Assembly: GCF_021440195.1 (NCBI RefSeq)
Contig: NZ_JAJTSZ010000002.1
Span: 930,001 to 994,000, forward strand
Direction: 5' to 3'
Source: Dyadobacter sp. CY356
GTDB taxonomy: Bacteria; Bacteroidota; Bacteroidia; Cytophagales; Spirosomataceae
Length of the DNA: 64,000 bases
Part shown: positions 1-10,094 of the stretch, piece after piece
How the letters are laid out: each line of letters begins with the position of its first letter
How positions within the stretch are numbered: the stretch's first letter is position 1
The notes under the pieces: generated by a model
What the model was told of the DNA's origin: nothing
Databases searched by the model: none
The model's input: only the letters and a program-made list of their open reading frames with translations
Translations under genes and position numbers: made by a program

Positions 1-8
1 ACAAAATA

Positions 9-2018
9 ATGAACCGTCTTAGCAAAGAAACCAGCCCGTATTTATTGCAACATGCCAACAATCCGGTCGACTGGTTTGCCTGGGGAGACGAAGCACTGCA
101 AAAAGCAAAAGCTGAAAACAAGCCAATTCTTGTTAGTATTGGATATTCCGCCTGTCACTGGTGCCATGTGATGGAACGCGAAAGTTTTGAGCATGAGAAT
201 GTGGCAGATGTGATGAATGAACATTTTGTTTGTATAAAAGTAGATCGTGAGGAGCGTCCGGATGTTGACGCCGTTTACATGGACGCTTTGCAGGCCATGG
301 GCACTCGTGGTGGCTGGCCGCTCAATGTTTTCCTGCTGCCGGATAGCAAACCTTTTTATGGCGTCACATATTTGCCGCCGCAAAACTGGGTGCAGCTTTT
401 GAAAAGTGTGAGCAATGCTTTTACCAATCATTACGACGAACTGGCCAATTCTGCCGAAGGATTTGTCGAAAATATGATCCAGCCGGAAACAACCAAATAT
501 GGACTGGAAAGTTCTGATTCCGGTTATTCAATTGATGCTTTGGATCAGATGTATGAAAAACTGAGTCAAAATTTCGATATAAAAAAAGGTGGTATGGACA
601 GGGCTCCCAAATTCCCTATGCCATCGATCTATAAATTTTTGTTACGGTATTTTGACATAACTCAAAATCCCGCAGCACTTGCACAGATTGAACTTTCTCT
701 CAACAGAATTGCATTAGGCGGTATTTACGATCACGTTGCCGGTGGGTGGGCCAGATATTCGGTTGATGATGAATGGTTTATCCCTCATTTCGAAAAGATG
801 CTTTATGACAACGCACAGTTGCTTGGCATTTTTGCAGAGGGATATTCTTTAACGCATAATGGCCTGTATTCCGATCGTGTCACAAAAACAATTTCCTGGC
901 TGAGCAGTGAAATGCAAAGTCCGGATGGAGGTTTCTACTCTGCACTTGATGCTGATAGTGAAGGTATTGAAGGGAGGTTTTATATCTGGAAAAAAGCAGA
1001 ACTGCAAAATGTTTTAGGTGATGATTTTGAATGGTTTTCCAAATTATACGATATCAGCGCACATGGAAACTGGGAGGATGGATATAATCATCTGCACCTG
1101 ACAAATTACGTTTCAGAAACAGCCAGGGCAGCTGGAATTTATTCCGATACTTTTGACGAAAAATACCAGAACGCGCTTGAAAGGCTTGCAGAAGCACGCA
1201 AAAGCCGTATTCGTCCGGGACTTGATGACAAAATTCTGGCTTCCTGGAATGGACTGCTAATCAAAGGTCTGACAACTTCTTATCAGGCTTTGGGCGACGA
1301 ATATATTCGAGATATGGCTGTAAACGCAGGTCGGTTTATATTGGAAAAAATGACAGTTGATGGAAAACTCTGGCATAGCTATAAAAACGGGAAAACGAGC
1401 ATAACCGCTTTTCTGGAAGATTATGCAGCCGTCATCGAAGCGTATCTTGGGTTATATCAAATCACCTTTGATCCTTTATGGCTGACAGAATCTGTTCGTT
1501 TGAGCGATTACACCATTTCGAATTTTTACGATGCCTCGGATGGATATTTCTTCTTTACTGATTCGGAAGGCGAGGCATTGATTGCGCGAAAAAAAGAATT
1601 GTTTGATAACGTAATCCCAGCGTCCAACTCGATAATGGCGCAAAATTTATATACCCTTGGAAAAATTCTTGATCGCCAGGATTACCTTGATTTGTCAGAT
1701 CAGATGCTTTCCAAAATGAGTAAGATTCTGATCGCCGATGTGCAGTGGGTTACAAACTGGGCCGCACTTTATTGCCAGCAAACATCCCCTACCGCCGAAA
1801 TTGCTATTGTGGGCGAAGATGCAGATGTGCTCAGAAAAGATTTTGACCGTTTTTTTGTCCCAAATAAAGTGGTAGTAGGTACGAAAACTTCATCTGAACT
1901 ACCGCTGCTCGAAAACCGGACAACGCTAAATGATAAAACTGCGATTTATGTTTGTTATGACAAAACGTGCCAGTTGCCGGTAACCTCTGTAAAAGAAGCG
2001 CTGGAACAACTTGGATGA
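9..2018 (+). CDS. Thioredoxin-fold protein of the YyaL / SPATA20 (DUF255) family
   Basis: The protein is 669 aa, the usual length of this family. The N-terminal ~190 residues form a thioredoxin-like domain that opens with the family signature around NPVDWFAWG and carries a CHWC motif at Cys49-Cys52. The rest resembles the six-hairpin (alpha/alpha barrel) domain seen in glycosidase-like enzymes, including the stretch [15 protein letters not shown]. There is no signal peptide, so it is likely cytoplasmic. The family is widespread but its reaction is poorly known; a redox or carbohydrate-related role is only suggested by the folds. It starts with ATG eight bases into the window, so its promoter is not visible. 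It ends before a hairpin shared with the convergent DinB-like gene. Confidence 0.9.
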   Translation: MNRLSKETSPYLLQHANNPVDWFAWGDEALQKAKAENKPILVSIGYSACHWCHVMERESFEHENVADVMNEHFVCIKVDREERPDVDAVYMDALQAMGTRGGWPLNVFLLPDSKPFYGVTYLPPQNWVQLLKSVSNAFTNHYDELANSAEGFVENMIQPETTKYGLESSDSGYSIDALDQMYEKLSQNFDIKKGGMDRAPKFPMPSIYKFLLRYFDITQNPAALAQIELSLNRIALGGIYDHVAGGWARYSVDDEWFIPHFEKMLYDNAQLLGIFAEGYSLTHNGLYSDRVTKTISWLSSEMQSPDGGFYSALDADSEGIEGRFYIWKKAELQNVLGDDFEWFSKLYDISAHGNWEDGYNHLHLTNYVSETARAAGIYSDTFDEKYQNALERLAEARKSRIRPGLDDKILASWNGLLIKGLTTSYQALGDEYIRDMAVNAGRFILEKMTVDGKLWHSYKNGKTSITAFLEDYAAVIEAYLGLYQITFDPLWLTESVRLSDYTISNFYDASDGYFFFTDSEGEALIARKKELFDNVIPASNSIMAQNLYTLGKILDRQDYLDLSDQMLSKMSKILIADVQWVTNWAALYCQQTSPTAEIAIVGEDADVLRKDFDRFFVPNKVVVGTKTSSELPLLENRTTLNDKTAIYVCYDKTCQLPVTSVKEALEQLG

Positions 2019-2033
2019 TACGGTGGAAAATGA

Positions 2034-2067
2034 AAGAAGGCATTCAGAGAAATCTGAACGCTTTCTT
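2034..2067. terminator. Bidirectional hairpin between convergent genes
   Basis: An imperfect stem of about 15 pairs (left arm 2034-2048, right arm 2053-2067) with a GAAA loop lies between the stop codons of the YyaL-type and DinB-type genes. It ends in T-rich sequence on both strands, so it probably terminates both transcripts. Confidence 0.6.
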
Positions 2068-2079
2068 CATTGCTGAGTA

Positions 2080-2598
2080 TTACAACAGAGGAAAATATCT
2101 TTCGCGGATAATATTCATGTGGTGAACCGGATGGCCAATAATTACAAATCCCAGCGCAAGAGCTGAAATCTCAATATTATTGGCATTCCCAGGATTAAGG
2201 ATCATTTCATCACTCATATTCTTAAAAAGTAATATGGTTGTCTGACGAAGCAAATTAAACTCTTCCAGCAAATCTGTAACTGAACGTTTACTAGCAACCG
2301 TGTTTGCTGCAAGCTCTGCCTCCTCATAACCTGGTAAAGCAGTTTTATCATTCCTCGAAAAACGAAGCGCCCGATAAGCCATAATACGCTCATTGTCAAT
2401 AATATGCTGCAATATATCTTTTACTGTCCATTTTCCAGGAGCATAAACTTTGTCCTCTAAATCAGTAAGTTTCTCAACTTCCGAATAAACCTTTTGGGGA
2501 GAATACTTTTCAAAAGCGTCAAAAATATCAATATCTTCCACCAGATTAATGTACCGGTCAAAAAACGGCGGCATTGGATTAATGTTCGATTTTTTCAT
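2080..2598 (-). CDS. DinB-like (DinB_2) family protein
   Basis: This is a 172-aa protein with the DinB four-helix-bundle pattern. The conserved histidines expected to bind a divalent metal are visible: one in DILQHIIDNERI and two in the C-terminal GHPVHHMNIIRERY. Members of this family in Bacteroidota are often stress-associated or thiol-transferase-like, but no substrate can be assigned here. I chose the ATG at 2598 (MKKSNINP), because the 20 residues in front of it are basic and hydrophobic with no family similarity; an upstream start at 2658 is possible. It converges on the YyaL-type gene across a shared hairpin. Confidence 0.8.
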   Translation of the reverse strand: MKKSNINPMPPFFDRYINLVEDIDIFDAFEKYSPQKVYSEVEKLTDLEDKVYAPGKWTVKDILQHIIDNERIMAYRALRFSRNDKTALPGYEEAELAANTVASKRSVTDLLEEFNLLRQTTILLFKNMSDEMILNPGNANNIEISALALGFVIIGHPVHHMNIIRERYFPLL

Positions 2599-2815
2599 AG
2601 AAACGGGCATTTTAAGTCTTAAACGGGTAGAAAATCTGAAATATAAAGTTATTAACAAATTATACTTTGAATAACTTATTCATCAAACGAATGAGCTCGC
2701 AGAACATAGTTTATCAATTTTCATTTTTATAAAATATTATTTTGCAATATAATAGTAACACGCATTTCTGATATCTTTTATGTATCCGAACAGTTTAAAA
2801 TCATAAATTAATTAT

Positions 2816-2823
2816 TATATTTG
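2816..2823 (+). promoter_or_regulatory. Bacteroidota -7 box TATATTTG
   Basis: TATATTTG matches the Bacteroidota TAnnTTTG -7 element and lies 19 nt before the TTG start at 2843. A good -33 TTTG was not seen; the closest sequence is the T-rich run near 2792. The surrounding 2599-2842 spacer is otherwise AT-rich without other recognisable signals. Confidence 0.45.
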
Positions 2824-2842
2824 ACAGAATAATCCCTGAAAA

Positions 2843-3394
2843 TTGAAAAAAATAGTTGCCATAGGTTTATTGGTTTTGTTGCTCTACAACATGTTAGGGC
2901 TCACTACTGCTGTGCTTCTGTTTGACGATCAATATAAATCTTCTGTTTCTTCAAACAACGAAGAGGATTACCAGCTTCTGAAAGTTTATGTACCTTCATT
3001 GCCTTACACAGATAGCTGGGAAAATGAAAATGAGATAGAAGGTCTTACGAAAAGTAACGGCCAATTTTATAATACCACCCACGTGCTCCATATAAACGAC
3101 ACTTTGTATGTGACGCTGAAATCGAACCAGCCTGCCCGTGACCGGTTTTTTGAACTTGCAAATCAGATGCAGTCTATTGCAGATCCCGCGAATCAGACGG
3201 CAGACTCTTCACAAGGAAAAACTTTGAAATTGCTGGATAATCTCATGAAAAATTATATTCAGAACACATATCATTTTTCAATTCAGCACCAGGCATTTTT
3301 TGCCAGTGATGCAATTGCCATCTATCCGTCAGCGGAAGTGAAGTTTACCCGCTTTCTATTAAAACTTCAAACACCACCTCCCGAGCACTGCTGA
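2843..3394 (+). CDS. Hypothetical membrane-anchored protein
   Basis: I do not recognise this 183-aa protein. It has an N-terminal hydrophobic helix (about residues 4-26) after a Lys-Lys, so it is either exported or anchored in the inner membrane with the remainder outside. The rest is hydrophilic with many Asn, Ser and Gln, and the C-terminus is a basic helix ending in PPPEHC. The start is TTG with a TAnnTTTG box upstream; no internal ATG gives a better start because the next ATG falls inside the hydrophobic helix. It stands alone, with a spacer of about 150 nt before the next gene. Confidence 0.6.
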   Translation: MKKIVAIGLLVLLLYNMLGLTTAVLLFDDQYKSSVSSNNEEDYQLLKVYVPSLPYTDSWENENEIEGLTKSNGQFYNTTHVLHINDTLYVTLKSNQPARDRFFELANQMQSIADPANQTADSSQGKTLKLLDNLMKNYIQNTYHFSIQHQAFFASDAIAIYPSAEVKFTRFLLKLQTPPPEHC

Positions 3395-3547
3395 TAACTT
3401 CATATTTATATTTTGTAAACCTTTCGCAGTAATGTGATATGGCTTTCAAATATCCTGACTTGTACGATTTTTCTTTATAAGAAGGTAATTATCATTTAAT
3501 CAATCTACCGTTTTGAAAGGCGGAGCTACACTTTTATTTAGTACTAT

Positions 3548-4465
3548 ATGTTTACAACTATACAGAATAAAAAACATCTTTTGATGTTCGTTCTGGCTAT
3601 GATCAGTTTCACCGGAGCCTATGCACAAATGCCGAATGATGCTGTTTATATGTCAAAAAATACTGCTTGTCTGGCATTGTCATACACACACAGTTCGTGG
3701 GATAAATACTGGGAAAATACTTTGAAAAGAGAAAATCTCAATATTGGAACGCAAACAACACAGGTTGGAATGGCTATGCTGGCCGTTGGTGTTACAAAAA
3801 ATCTTAATGTGATCGTGAGCCTTCCCTACATCTGGACCCAGGCAAGCGCCGGAAACATGAAGTGGAGTAAAGGATTTCAGGATGTTGGGGGTTGGGTAAA
3901 ATATCGGTTTTATAACAAAGCAGGATTATCGTTAAATGCAGTAGTTGGCGCATCGATACCAAGCTCAAATTATGTTCCTGATTTTATGCCTTTGTCCATA
4001 GGTTTACAATGCAAAACGGCCACAGGAAGACTGGTGGCACGTTACCGTCACAAAACCGGTATTTATGCAACGGCTTACGGAAGTTACATTTTAAGAAGTA
4101 AAATTACGATTGACCGTGATTCTTATCTAATGGGAGAAACGCTTTATAACACTAATCGCGTAAGTGTCCCTAACGCTTTCGATTATTCTGCCCGGGTTGG
4201 TTTTACAAACAAAGCAATTCAGACGGAGGTTTATGCAGAGCGCAATGAATGTGTAAATGGCGATTATATCCGCCGCAACGGAATGCCATTCCCAACCAAT
4301 AATATGAAGTCTACTACTGTTGGATGGTATGGAAAATTTCAACCAAAAAACATTGGTTTCAACGCACGTGTGGCCTATGTGACCCGTGGAGAAAATGTTG
4401 GCCAGGCGATGACCTATTCCGCCGGCCTTTTATACCAGTTCAGATATCTTAAATCTGGAAAATAA
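3548..4465 (+). CDS. Outer-membrane beta-barrel protein, MetA/transporter-like
   Basis: The protein has 305 aa with a signal peptide ending near AYAQ (residue 27). The mature part is rich in alternating polar/aromatic strands (for example VGMAMLAVGVTKNLNVIVSL, GGWVKYRFYNKAG, VARYRHKTGIYATAYGSYIL) and ends in an aromatic strand YQFRYL, typical of an outer-membrane barrel. The pattern resembles the channel-like outer-membrane proteins grouped with phenol-degradation MetA, but the assignment is tentative. It is 25 nt upstream of the PAP2-type lipoprotein gene and probably co-transcribed with it, which suggests that the pair acts in the same compartment. Confidence 0.65.
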   Translation: MFTTIQNKKHLLMFVLAMISFTGAYAQMPNDAVYMSKNTACLALSYTHSSWDKYWENTLKRENLNIGTQTTQVGMAMLAVGVTKNLNVIVSLPYIWTQASAGNMKWSKGFQDVGGWVKYRFYNKAGLSLNAVVGASIPSSNYVPDFMPLSIGLQCKTATGRLVARYRHKTGIYATAYGSYILRSKITIDRDSYLMGETLYNTNRVSVPNAFDYSARVGFTNKAIQTEVYAERNECVNGDYIRRNGMPFPTNNMKSTTVGWYGKFQPKNIGFNARVAYVTRGENVGQAMTYSAGLLYQFRYLKSGK

Positions 4466-4490
4466 AAATTACAGTCATTACGATCATATT

Positions 4491-6053
4491 ATGAATAAGA
4501 TATACAATTCGCGTGGCCGCGCTGCATTCTTTGCAACAGGTTTATTTTTAGCTTTTACGGTTTTTTCATGCAGCAAAACAGTTGATGAGCCAACTGCATC
4601 TATCAATAATCCATCAACCCTGGATGAGAATGCCGGAACCTGGAAACCTTACATTCTGGCATCATCCAGCGAAGTGCCCGTGGATGAGCCAAAGGCTGCA
4701 ACCTCAGCAGAATACATCGCTGAAATTGCAAAATTGAAAGAAACCATGGCCGGCGTTACACCTCAGCAACGTGACCAGATCAACTACTGGGGTGCCGGGG
4801 CAGCATATCGCTGGAATGAAATTGCAAGAGAGCTTGCTGCAAGGTATAACAGTCCTCCTGCTGTAAATGCGGAAGGAAAATATCCGGTTCCCGATGCTGC
4901 CAATCCTTTGGCTGACCCGAAATTTCCGTTTGCAAATCCACCTTACACTGCCCGCGCCCTGGCTTACCTGAGTGTGGCACAGTATGATGCGCTTGTAAGT
5001 GCCTGGAACTATAAATTCAAATACAACCGCAAAGCACCCTCGAAAATTGACGCATCTATCAAGGCCATTCTTCCGGTCTCAGATTTACCATCCTATCCAT
5101 CGGAAGACGCTGTGGTTGCTGCCGCGTCGTATACAATTTTGAAAGCGATGTTTCCGGGTGAAATCCCTTTTCTGGATGCCAAACTGGCTGAGCATAAGAA
5201 CAGCCGTTTACTGGCCGGAATGAATGTAGAGAGTGATATCGTAGCCGGAAGTGCTCTTGGTAATGCAGTTGGGGCCAAAGTGATGGCCCGTGCCAAAACT
5301 GATGGAATGGGTGCTGCCAATAACCAGGCAAAAACCGCGGACATGATCGCCAACGCCTTAAAAATCGGGATTTCTCAGCCATGGAAAAGTCAGGAATTCC
5401 CTGCGCGTCCTCCTATGCTTCCTACTTATGGTTCTGTGCTTACCTGGAATTTTAATACTGCAACTGTTGCCACACTCCGTCCGATTGCTCCACCGGCAAT
5501 TGGTAGCCCGGAGTATGAAGAAAATATGAACGAACTCCTCTCGATTGCAAAAAGCCAGACGCGGGAGCAAGCCCGGATTGCAAATTTCTGGTCTGATGGT
5601 GTAGGAAGTTACACCCCGCCGGGACATTGGCATCGCAAAGCTGCGACTTTGGCACATGACAATAATTTCAGCGAAGTAAGAACTGCCAGAACTTTTGCGC
5701 TTGTTGGTACTGCCATGCAGGATGCCGGAATCTGCTGCTGGGATGCGAAATATTACTATTATTATCCTCGTCCTAACCAAATGAGCAGTAAGGTAAAAAC
5801 GTCGGTTGGTTTACCAAACTTCCCTTCTTACACCTCGGGACATTCCATGTTTTCCGGAGCTGCGGCAGAGGTATTGGCCCATATTTTCCCATCTGAAAAA
5901 GCCAATGTTGATGCAATGGCTGTTGAAGCATCGGTTTCAAGGATTTATGGCCTGATCCACTATCGTTTTGACTGTGAACAAGGATTGGCAACTGGTCATA
6001 AAGTTGGTAATTATGCGGTGCAACGCGCTATGACAGACGGAGCTGAAAAATAA
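4491..6053 (+). CDS. PAP2 / vanadium-haloperoxidase-like lipoprotein
   Basis: This 520-aa protein is a predicted lipoprotein: the signal sequence ends in the lipobox TVFSC with Cys27. The PAP2/vanadium-haloperoxidase active-site segments lie in the C-terminal third: YYPRPNQ, PSYTSGHSMFSG, and SRIYGLIHYRFDCEQG. These correspond to the R-P, SGH and R-x5-H parts that bind phosphate or vanadate. Family members are either acid phosphatases/lipid phosphatases or haloperoxidases, and the sequence alone does not decide which. The location is probably the periplasmic face of the envelope. It is co-oriented and close to the barrel protein before it, and a terminator hairpin follows. Confidence 0.82.
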   Translation: MNKIYNSRGRAAFFATGLFLAFTVFSCSKTVDEPTASINNPSTLDENAGTWKPYILASSSEVPVDEPKAATSAEYIAEIAKLKETMAGVTPQQRDQINYWGAGAAYRWNEIARELAARYNSPPAVNAEGKYPVPDAANPLADPKFPFANPPYTARALAYLSVAQYDALVSAWNYKFKYNRKAPSKIDASIKAILPVSDLPSYPSEDAVVAAASYTILKAMFPGEIPFLDAKLAEHKNSRLLAGMNVESDIVAGSALGNAVGAKVMARAKTDGMGAANNQAKTADMIANALKIGISQPWKSQEFPARPPMLPTYGSVLTWNFNTATVATLRPIAPPAIGSPEYEENMNELLSIAKSQTREQARIANFWSDGVGSYTPPGHWHRKAATLAHDNNFSEVRTARTFALVGTAMQDAGICCWDAKYYYYYPRPNQMSSKVKTSVGLPNFPSYTSGHSMFSGAAAEVLAHIFPSEKANVDAMAVEASVSRIYGLIHYRFDCEQGLATGHKVGNYAVQRAMTDGAEK

Positions 6054-6077
6054 AAACCGCTGATTTAATTTTTTATA

Positions 6078-6112
6078 AAGCGGTGCAGTCTTGATGGCTG
6101 CATCGCTTTTTT
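6078..6112 (+). terminator. Rho-independent terminator
   Basis: Arms GCGGTGCAG (6080-6088) and CTGCATCGC (6098-6106) form nine pairs with one G-T, followed by six T residues. It ends the barrel/PAP2 unit. Confidence 0.75.
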
Positions 6113-6214
6113 AATTATATGATGTTGAGAAAAATTGGTTGAGGTTAAATTAATTTGCGTTTAGGTATAGGGGTCTTTTTGCTTTAAGTTGTTATTGATT
6201 TAAAACGAAAAGTC

Positions 6215-6850
6215 ATGAAAAAAACATTATTAGCATTAACAATTTTATGTATGCTGAGTGGTTTTGAATCCCATTCGCAACAGGTGCAAACCGTTTTTAG
6301 CGGCGGCAAAATTAAAAGATCGGGTGGATATGCGGCCATCTCGAACAAGTTTACCACCATCAACGGCGACTTCGCGAATATGCCGGAAATTTATGGTGGC
6401 TGGTTTATCAACAGTAAATTTTTGATCGGTGCGGAATTAGCTGCGACCTCCAATTTTATTCCCTCAGCTGCATTTAATAATTCTCCCGACAAAAAAATCT
6501 CTTACCAGTATGGACAATTTGGTCTTATCACGGAGTACGTTTTTGCTTCAAACAAAAAAGTACATTTTGCAGTAAATCTTATTAACGGCGCCGGATTTAC
6601 CTTGCAGTATGACCGAAAGGATTGGGATGACTGGGACGTTGATGACGACTGGGATGATGACCATACCAATGCAAAATTTTTCTATGTCATTGAGCCAGGA
6701 GCTCAGGTTGAAATTAACCTTTTAAAATGGATGCGGATAAGTCCGGGAATATCTTACCGCAAAACTTTCGGAGCAAAAGGTAATGGACTAAACGATGCAG
6801 ATTTGAGCAACGTCTCCTACAATATGACATTGAAATTCGGCAGGTTCTAG
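6215..6850 (+). CDS. Outer-membrane beta-barrel protein with Trp/Asp-rich loop
   Basis: The 211-aa product has a signal peptide ending at about HSQQ (residue 23). Its strands, such as FGLITEYVFASNKKVHFAV and ISPGISYRKTF, and a final strand MTLKFGRF ending in Phe are those of a small outer-membrane barrel. A distinctive insertion at about residues 132-150 is almost all Asp and Trp (DWDDWDVDDDWDDDH), likely a surface or periplasmic acidic loop that could bind cations. I cannot name the family more closely. It is flanked by terminators or spacers and appears monocistronic. Confidence 0.65.
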   Translation: MKKTLLALTILCMLSGFESHSQQVQTVFSGGKIKRSGGYAAISNKFTTINGDFANMPEIYGGWFINSKFLIGAELAATSNFIPSAAFNNSPDKKISYQYGQFGLITEYVFASNKKVHFAVNLINGAGFTLQYDRKDWDDWDVDDDWDDDHTNAKFFYVIEPGAQVEINLLKWMRISPGISYRKTFGAKGNGLNDADLSNVSYNMTLKFGRF

Positions 6851-6964
6851 TGGAATTTATGGTTGAATACCACTAATCATTGTTTCTCTCCTTTCGTGAA
6901 ACTCCCGGATAAGCTATATGTGACGGTTTAGTAATTTGTGTTGTTTTACTAATAATACAAAATT

Positions 6965-7687
6965 ATGAGATATCTCTTGCTTGCTGTTTGCCTATGTTGT
7001 TTCAGCAAAACCTTCGCGCAATTAAAACCCTCACCGGAAGCCTTTGAGAAAAAGTGGGTAAAACCTGAAACCTATGACATGGCCTGGTACGCAATTCGGG
7101 ATACTACCAAAATCGAGATAGGAAAAGTTTCGACCCGGATCGTTGAAAATAAAGATCAGGTTGTGGTTATTACAATCGTAGAAATGAAAGGCATGAAAGG
7201 AACCTGGGTTGACTCTTCGAGTTCAGATAGAAAAACTCTGACTCCAATTCGTCATGCTTCTTACAATGCACAACGAGATATGGTACTCAATTTTGGTCAA
7301 ATTATAACCGGATTTTATAACGATAAAAAGCCGGGGAAAAACATTTTAATCCATGATACCACGCAGACGTCTTATTTTGATAGTAATATGTATCCGGTAT
7401 TGATTCGTTGGCTACCCCTTAAAGAAGGATTTACCACGAAAATAGCGATTTACGATTACAACCCATCTGCTAAAATTGGCGTGATCAGTGCTACCGTAAG
7501 TGGTGTCAGCAGTGGGATTTACAGTAGCAAAAGGTCAGGTTCAAGAGAGGTCTGGGTGGTAGATGTGAACGACGAAATCAGCAATGGAAAATCACAGTAT
7601 TTTATTGACAAAACCAATAGAAAACTCTGGAAACAAACCATAGAAGCGAAGGGACGCACGATGATAATGGTCGCTATTGAAGAGTAA
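6965..7687 (+). CDS. DUF3108-like exported protein
   Basis: The protein has 240 aa with a signal peptide (MRYLLLAVCLCCFSKTFAQ), so it is exported. Its beta-rich body, with segments like YDMAWYAIRDTTKIEIG, VLIRWLPLKEGFT and a C-terminal VWVVDVND...YFIDKTNRKLWKQ, follows the DUF3108 / LolA-like half-barrel pattern of periplasmic proteins. No catalytic motif is apparent. It faces the IorAB-type operon and shares a strong hairpin with it. Confidence 0.6.
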   Translation: MRYLLLAVCLCCFSKTFAQLKPSPEAFEKKWVKPETYDMAWYAIRDTTKIEIGKVSTRIVENKDQVVVITIVEMKGMKGTWVDSSSSDRKTLTPIRHASYNAQRDMVLNFGQIITGFYNDKKPGKNILIHDTTQTSYFDSNMYPVLIRWLPLKEGFTTKIAIYDYNPSAKIGVISATVSGVSSGIYSSKRSGSREVWVVDVNDEISNGKSQYFIDKTNRKLWKQTIEAKGRTMIMVAIEE

Positions 7688-7793
7688 ATTGAACAACATG
7701 TCCAGTTCTACCTGATCCAAGGGGAATACAAACAAATTTTCCAATTGCCAGTCGGGCGATTTTATACAGTTTGGTTTCCAGAAGATAAATAAA

Positions 7794-7832
7794 AACCCCG
7801 AAAATTCGCCATTGATGGACATTTTCGGGGTT
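7794..7832. terminator. Bidirectional terminator hairpin
   Basis: A perfect 12-bp stem (AACCCCGAAAAT at 7794-7805 against 7821-7832) lies between the convergent DUF3108-like gene and the molybdenum hydroxylase operon, with A-rich and T-rich flanks on either side. Confidence 0.75.
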
Positions 7833-7901
7833 AATTATATGACTTTCTTTATCAGTTATATCTATCTAGTTTAATCCAGAAACAGATTATGGATAATGCC
7901 A

Positions 7902-10067
7902 TCAAACTTTTAGATTAGTTATATCAAAAGGAAGTTTTCGCATTCTTTTTCCTGTTGCTGCAAAAATTGCGTTACCAAGCGCCGGGGCTATTGGCGGAAG
8001 TCCCGGCTCACCTACCCCGCCCGGACTGGAACCACTGTCAACAATATGTATTTCAATTTCCGGCATCTCATTTAAACGCATGATGTTGTATTGATGGAAA
8101 TTACTTTGATCACAAACACCATTTGTAAATGTAATTCCATCTTTTGTTGCCGCCGTTATACCCATAACAATATTGCCTTCCGTTTGGGCTTTCACATTAT
8201 CGGGATTGACATAATAACCACAATCAATAATGGAGACAACCTTGTCTATTTTAACACCACTATCTTTTTTAGTAACCGTTATGCAGGTAGCAGAAATACT
8301 GTCAAAAGACTTGAAAACTGCAATTCCCTTTCCTTGCCCCTCTGCAAGTTTTTCACCCCAGGCCGATTTTTCTGCAAGCGTTTCCAGAACTTTTCTGAAA
8401 CGTTCATCCTTTATAATTTCCAGACGCGCTTTCAATGGGTCTTTTCCTGCGAGATGTGCGAGTTCATCAATAAAACATTCCTGTCCCCATCCAAAATTCG
8501 AAGCATAAACTGAACGCCACCAAACGACTGGAATATCCGTTTTCACATGTGTCCAGCTTACTTTTGAAGCTACATCAAAACTGTATTTATTGTTATTTGT
8601 ACTGATTTCCTCACTTAACCATGGATCTGCTTCATCAGGTTTCAATCCTTTATATACCTGACCAAGAATCGATTCCCCAATGGCGTGGTGGTGATATCCG
8701 ACTATTTTTCCATCCTGAATAAAGCCTTGCATATGACTTAACATACCCGGACGATACGGCCCCTGCGAGATATCATCTTCCCTCGTCCAGACAACCTTCA
8801 CCGGTTTTTTCAATTCCTTTGATAAATGACAGGCTTCCAAAAGGAAATCATGATAAGCCTTTCTACCAAACGCACCACCCAGAAGTGTCACATTGATTTT
8901 TACTTTTTCCGGAGCCACTTTCATGTACGCACACACATCACGCAATGCCCAGTCCGGGCCTTGTACCGGTGCCCAAATCTCTATCGAACCATCGTCCTTT
9001 ACATGCACCACAGCATTTTCCGGCTCAATAGGCGCATGGGCCAGAAATGGAGTTTCATAATTTGATTCAAGCTTTTTAGCAGCAGAACTATATTTTGCGT
9101 CAAAATCACCTTTTTCCTCAAAGTTGATCCCTTCTTTTTTTGCCGCTTCGTAAGTATCTGTGAAGTATTTTTCCGTGCTCAGTGTTTTTTCGTAATCTGC
9201 ATTATCCCATTTCACTGCCAGCGCTTTTCTTCCTTTCAGTGCTGCCCAATAATTGGTTCCAATTACCGCGACCGCCTCGGAAGTACGATGCGGCATGGTC
9301 CGTTCCGTTTTAATTACTTTGATAACACCTTTTACTTTCTTCGTTTCGGTATCATCGACAGCAATAACTTTTCCGTGCAGCATAGGCGAATGCAGAATGC
9401 TGGCATAAACCATCCCCGGAATATCAATATCAATACCGTAAATTGCCTTGCCCGTAACACGTTCCGGCACATCCAGACGCTTGTTATATTTGCCCAAAAT
9501 CGTAAAGTCTTTGGGATCTTTCAATTTCGGATTTTTAGGAATTTCAAGCTTTGAAGCGTCATCTGCCAGTTCACCATACGCCAGGCTTTTTCCTGTTGGT
9601 TTATGGATAATTGTCCCATCCTTCGCAATACATTCTGCAACCGGCACATTCCATCTTTTGGCGGCAGTTTCCGTGAGCATATCCCTTGCAGCTGCTCCGG
9701 CTTTACGGATTGGTTCCCATAATGACCGTACTGAACTACTTCCACCCGATGTCTGGCTGCCATATTTATCTTTCCCGTCACTCTGAATAATTTTCACCTG
9801 ATCAAGCCTTACTTCAAGCTCCTCCGCCAACAGAGAGGGTACTGCCTGGGTGGAACCTTGTCCCATATCCGGACGAGGGTTAACGATCGTGATATTGCCG
9901 GCCGTATCAATAATGATAAACGGATTGATTTCAAGTTTTAAAATGGCCGGATTGATCTTCTTTACCACTGCATCTTTTGAAAAAGCAGAAATGCCCAGAG
10001 CAAGGCCGAAAGAAGTCAGACCGGTTGTTTTCAGAAAATCACGGCGTGAGGTTTGTATATTTTCCAA
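7902..10067 (-). CDS. Molybdopterin-binding subunit of an isoquinoline 1-oxidoreductase-like hydroxylase
   Basis: This 721-aa protein is the large subunit of a xanthine-dehydrogenase-family enzyme of the IorB type. It starts with a twin-arginine signal (SRRDFLKTTG, residues 7-16), so it is folded and exported with its cofactor. Family landmarks seen are GQGSTQAVPSLLAEEL near the N-terminus, GGAFGRKAYHDFLLEA, PYRPGMLSHMQ and GVGEPGLPPIAPALGNAIFA near the C-terminus, which surround the molybdopterin cytosine dinucleotide site. Substrate is probably an N-heterocycle or aldehyde, but this is family knowledge only. The start is 27 nt after the 2Fe-2S subunit stop, forming a two-gene operon without a FAD subunit, as usual for this branch, where electrons go to a cytochrome. 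Confidence 0.9.
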   Translation of the reverse strand: MENIQTSRRDFLKTTGLTSFGLALGISAFSKDAVVKKINPAILKLEINPFIIIDTAGNITIVNPRPDMGQGSTQAVPSLLAEELEVRLDQVKIIQSDGKDKYGSQTSGGSSSVRSLWEPIRKAGAAARDMLTETAAKRWNVPVAECIAKDGTIIHKPTGKSLAYGELADDASKLEIPKNPKLKDPKDFTILGKYNKRLDVPERVTGKAIYGIDIDIPGMVYASILHSPMLHGKVIAVDDTETKKVKGVIKVIKTERTMPHRTSEAVAVIGTNYWAALKGRKALAVKWDNADYEKTLSTEKYFTDTYEAAKKEGINFEEKGDFDAKYSSAAKKLESNYETPFLAHAPIEPENAVVHVKDDGSIEIWAPVQGPDWALRDVCAYMKVAPEKVKINVTLLGGAFGRKAYHDFLLEACHLSKELKKPVKVVWTREDDISQGPYRPGMLSHMQGFIQDGKIVGYHHHAIGESILGQVYKGLKPDEADPWLSEEISTNNNKYSFDVASKVSWTHVKTDIPVVWWRSVYASNFGWGQECFIDELAHLAGKDPLKARLEIIKDERFRKVLETLAEKSAWGEKLAEGQGKGIAVFKSFDSISATCITVTKKDSGVKIDKVVSIIDCGYYVNPDNVKAQTEGNIVMGITAATKDGITFTNGVCDQSNFHQYNIMRLNEMPEIEIHIVDSGSSPGGVGEPGLPPIAPALGNAIFAATGKRMRKLPFDITNLKV

Positions 10068-10094
10068 TGTCTTTGATACGCTTTTTGTGAAAAA

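Noticed and set aside
5358..5780. 140-codon minus-strand frame inside the PAP2-type gene
   Set aside because: The plus-strand frame carries the lipobox and active-site motifs, so this is a shadow.
9448..9786. Plus-strand frames opposite the molybdenum hydroxylase
   Set aside because: They mirror the conserved IorB-type coding sequence and have no start signals or motifs.
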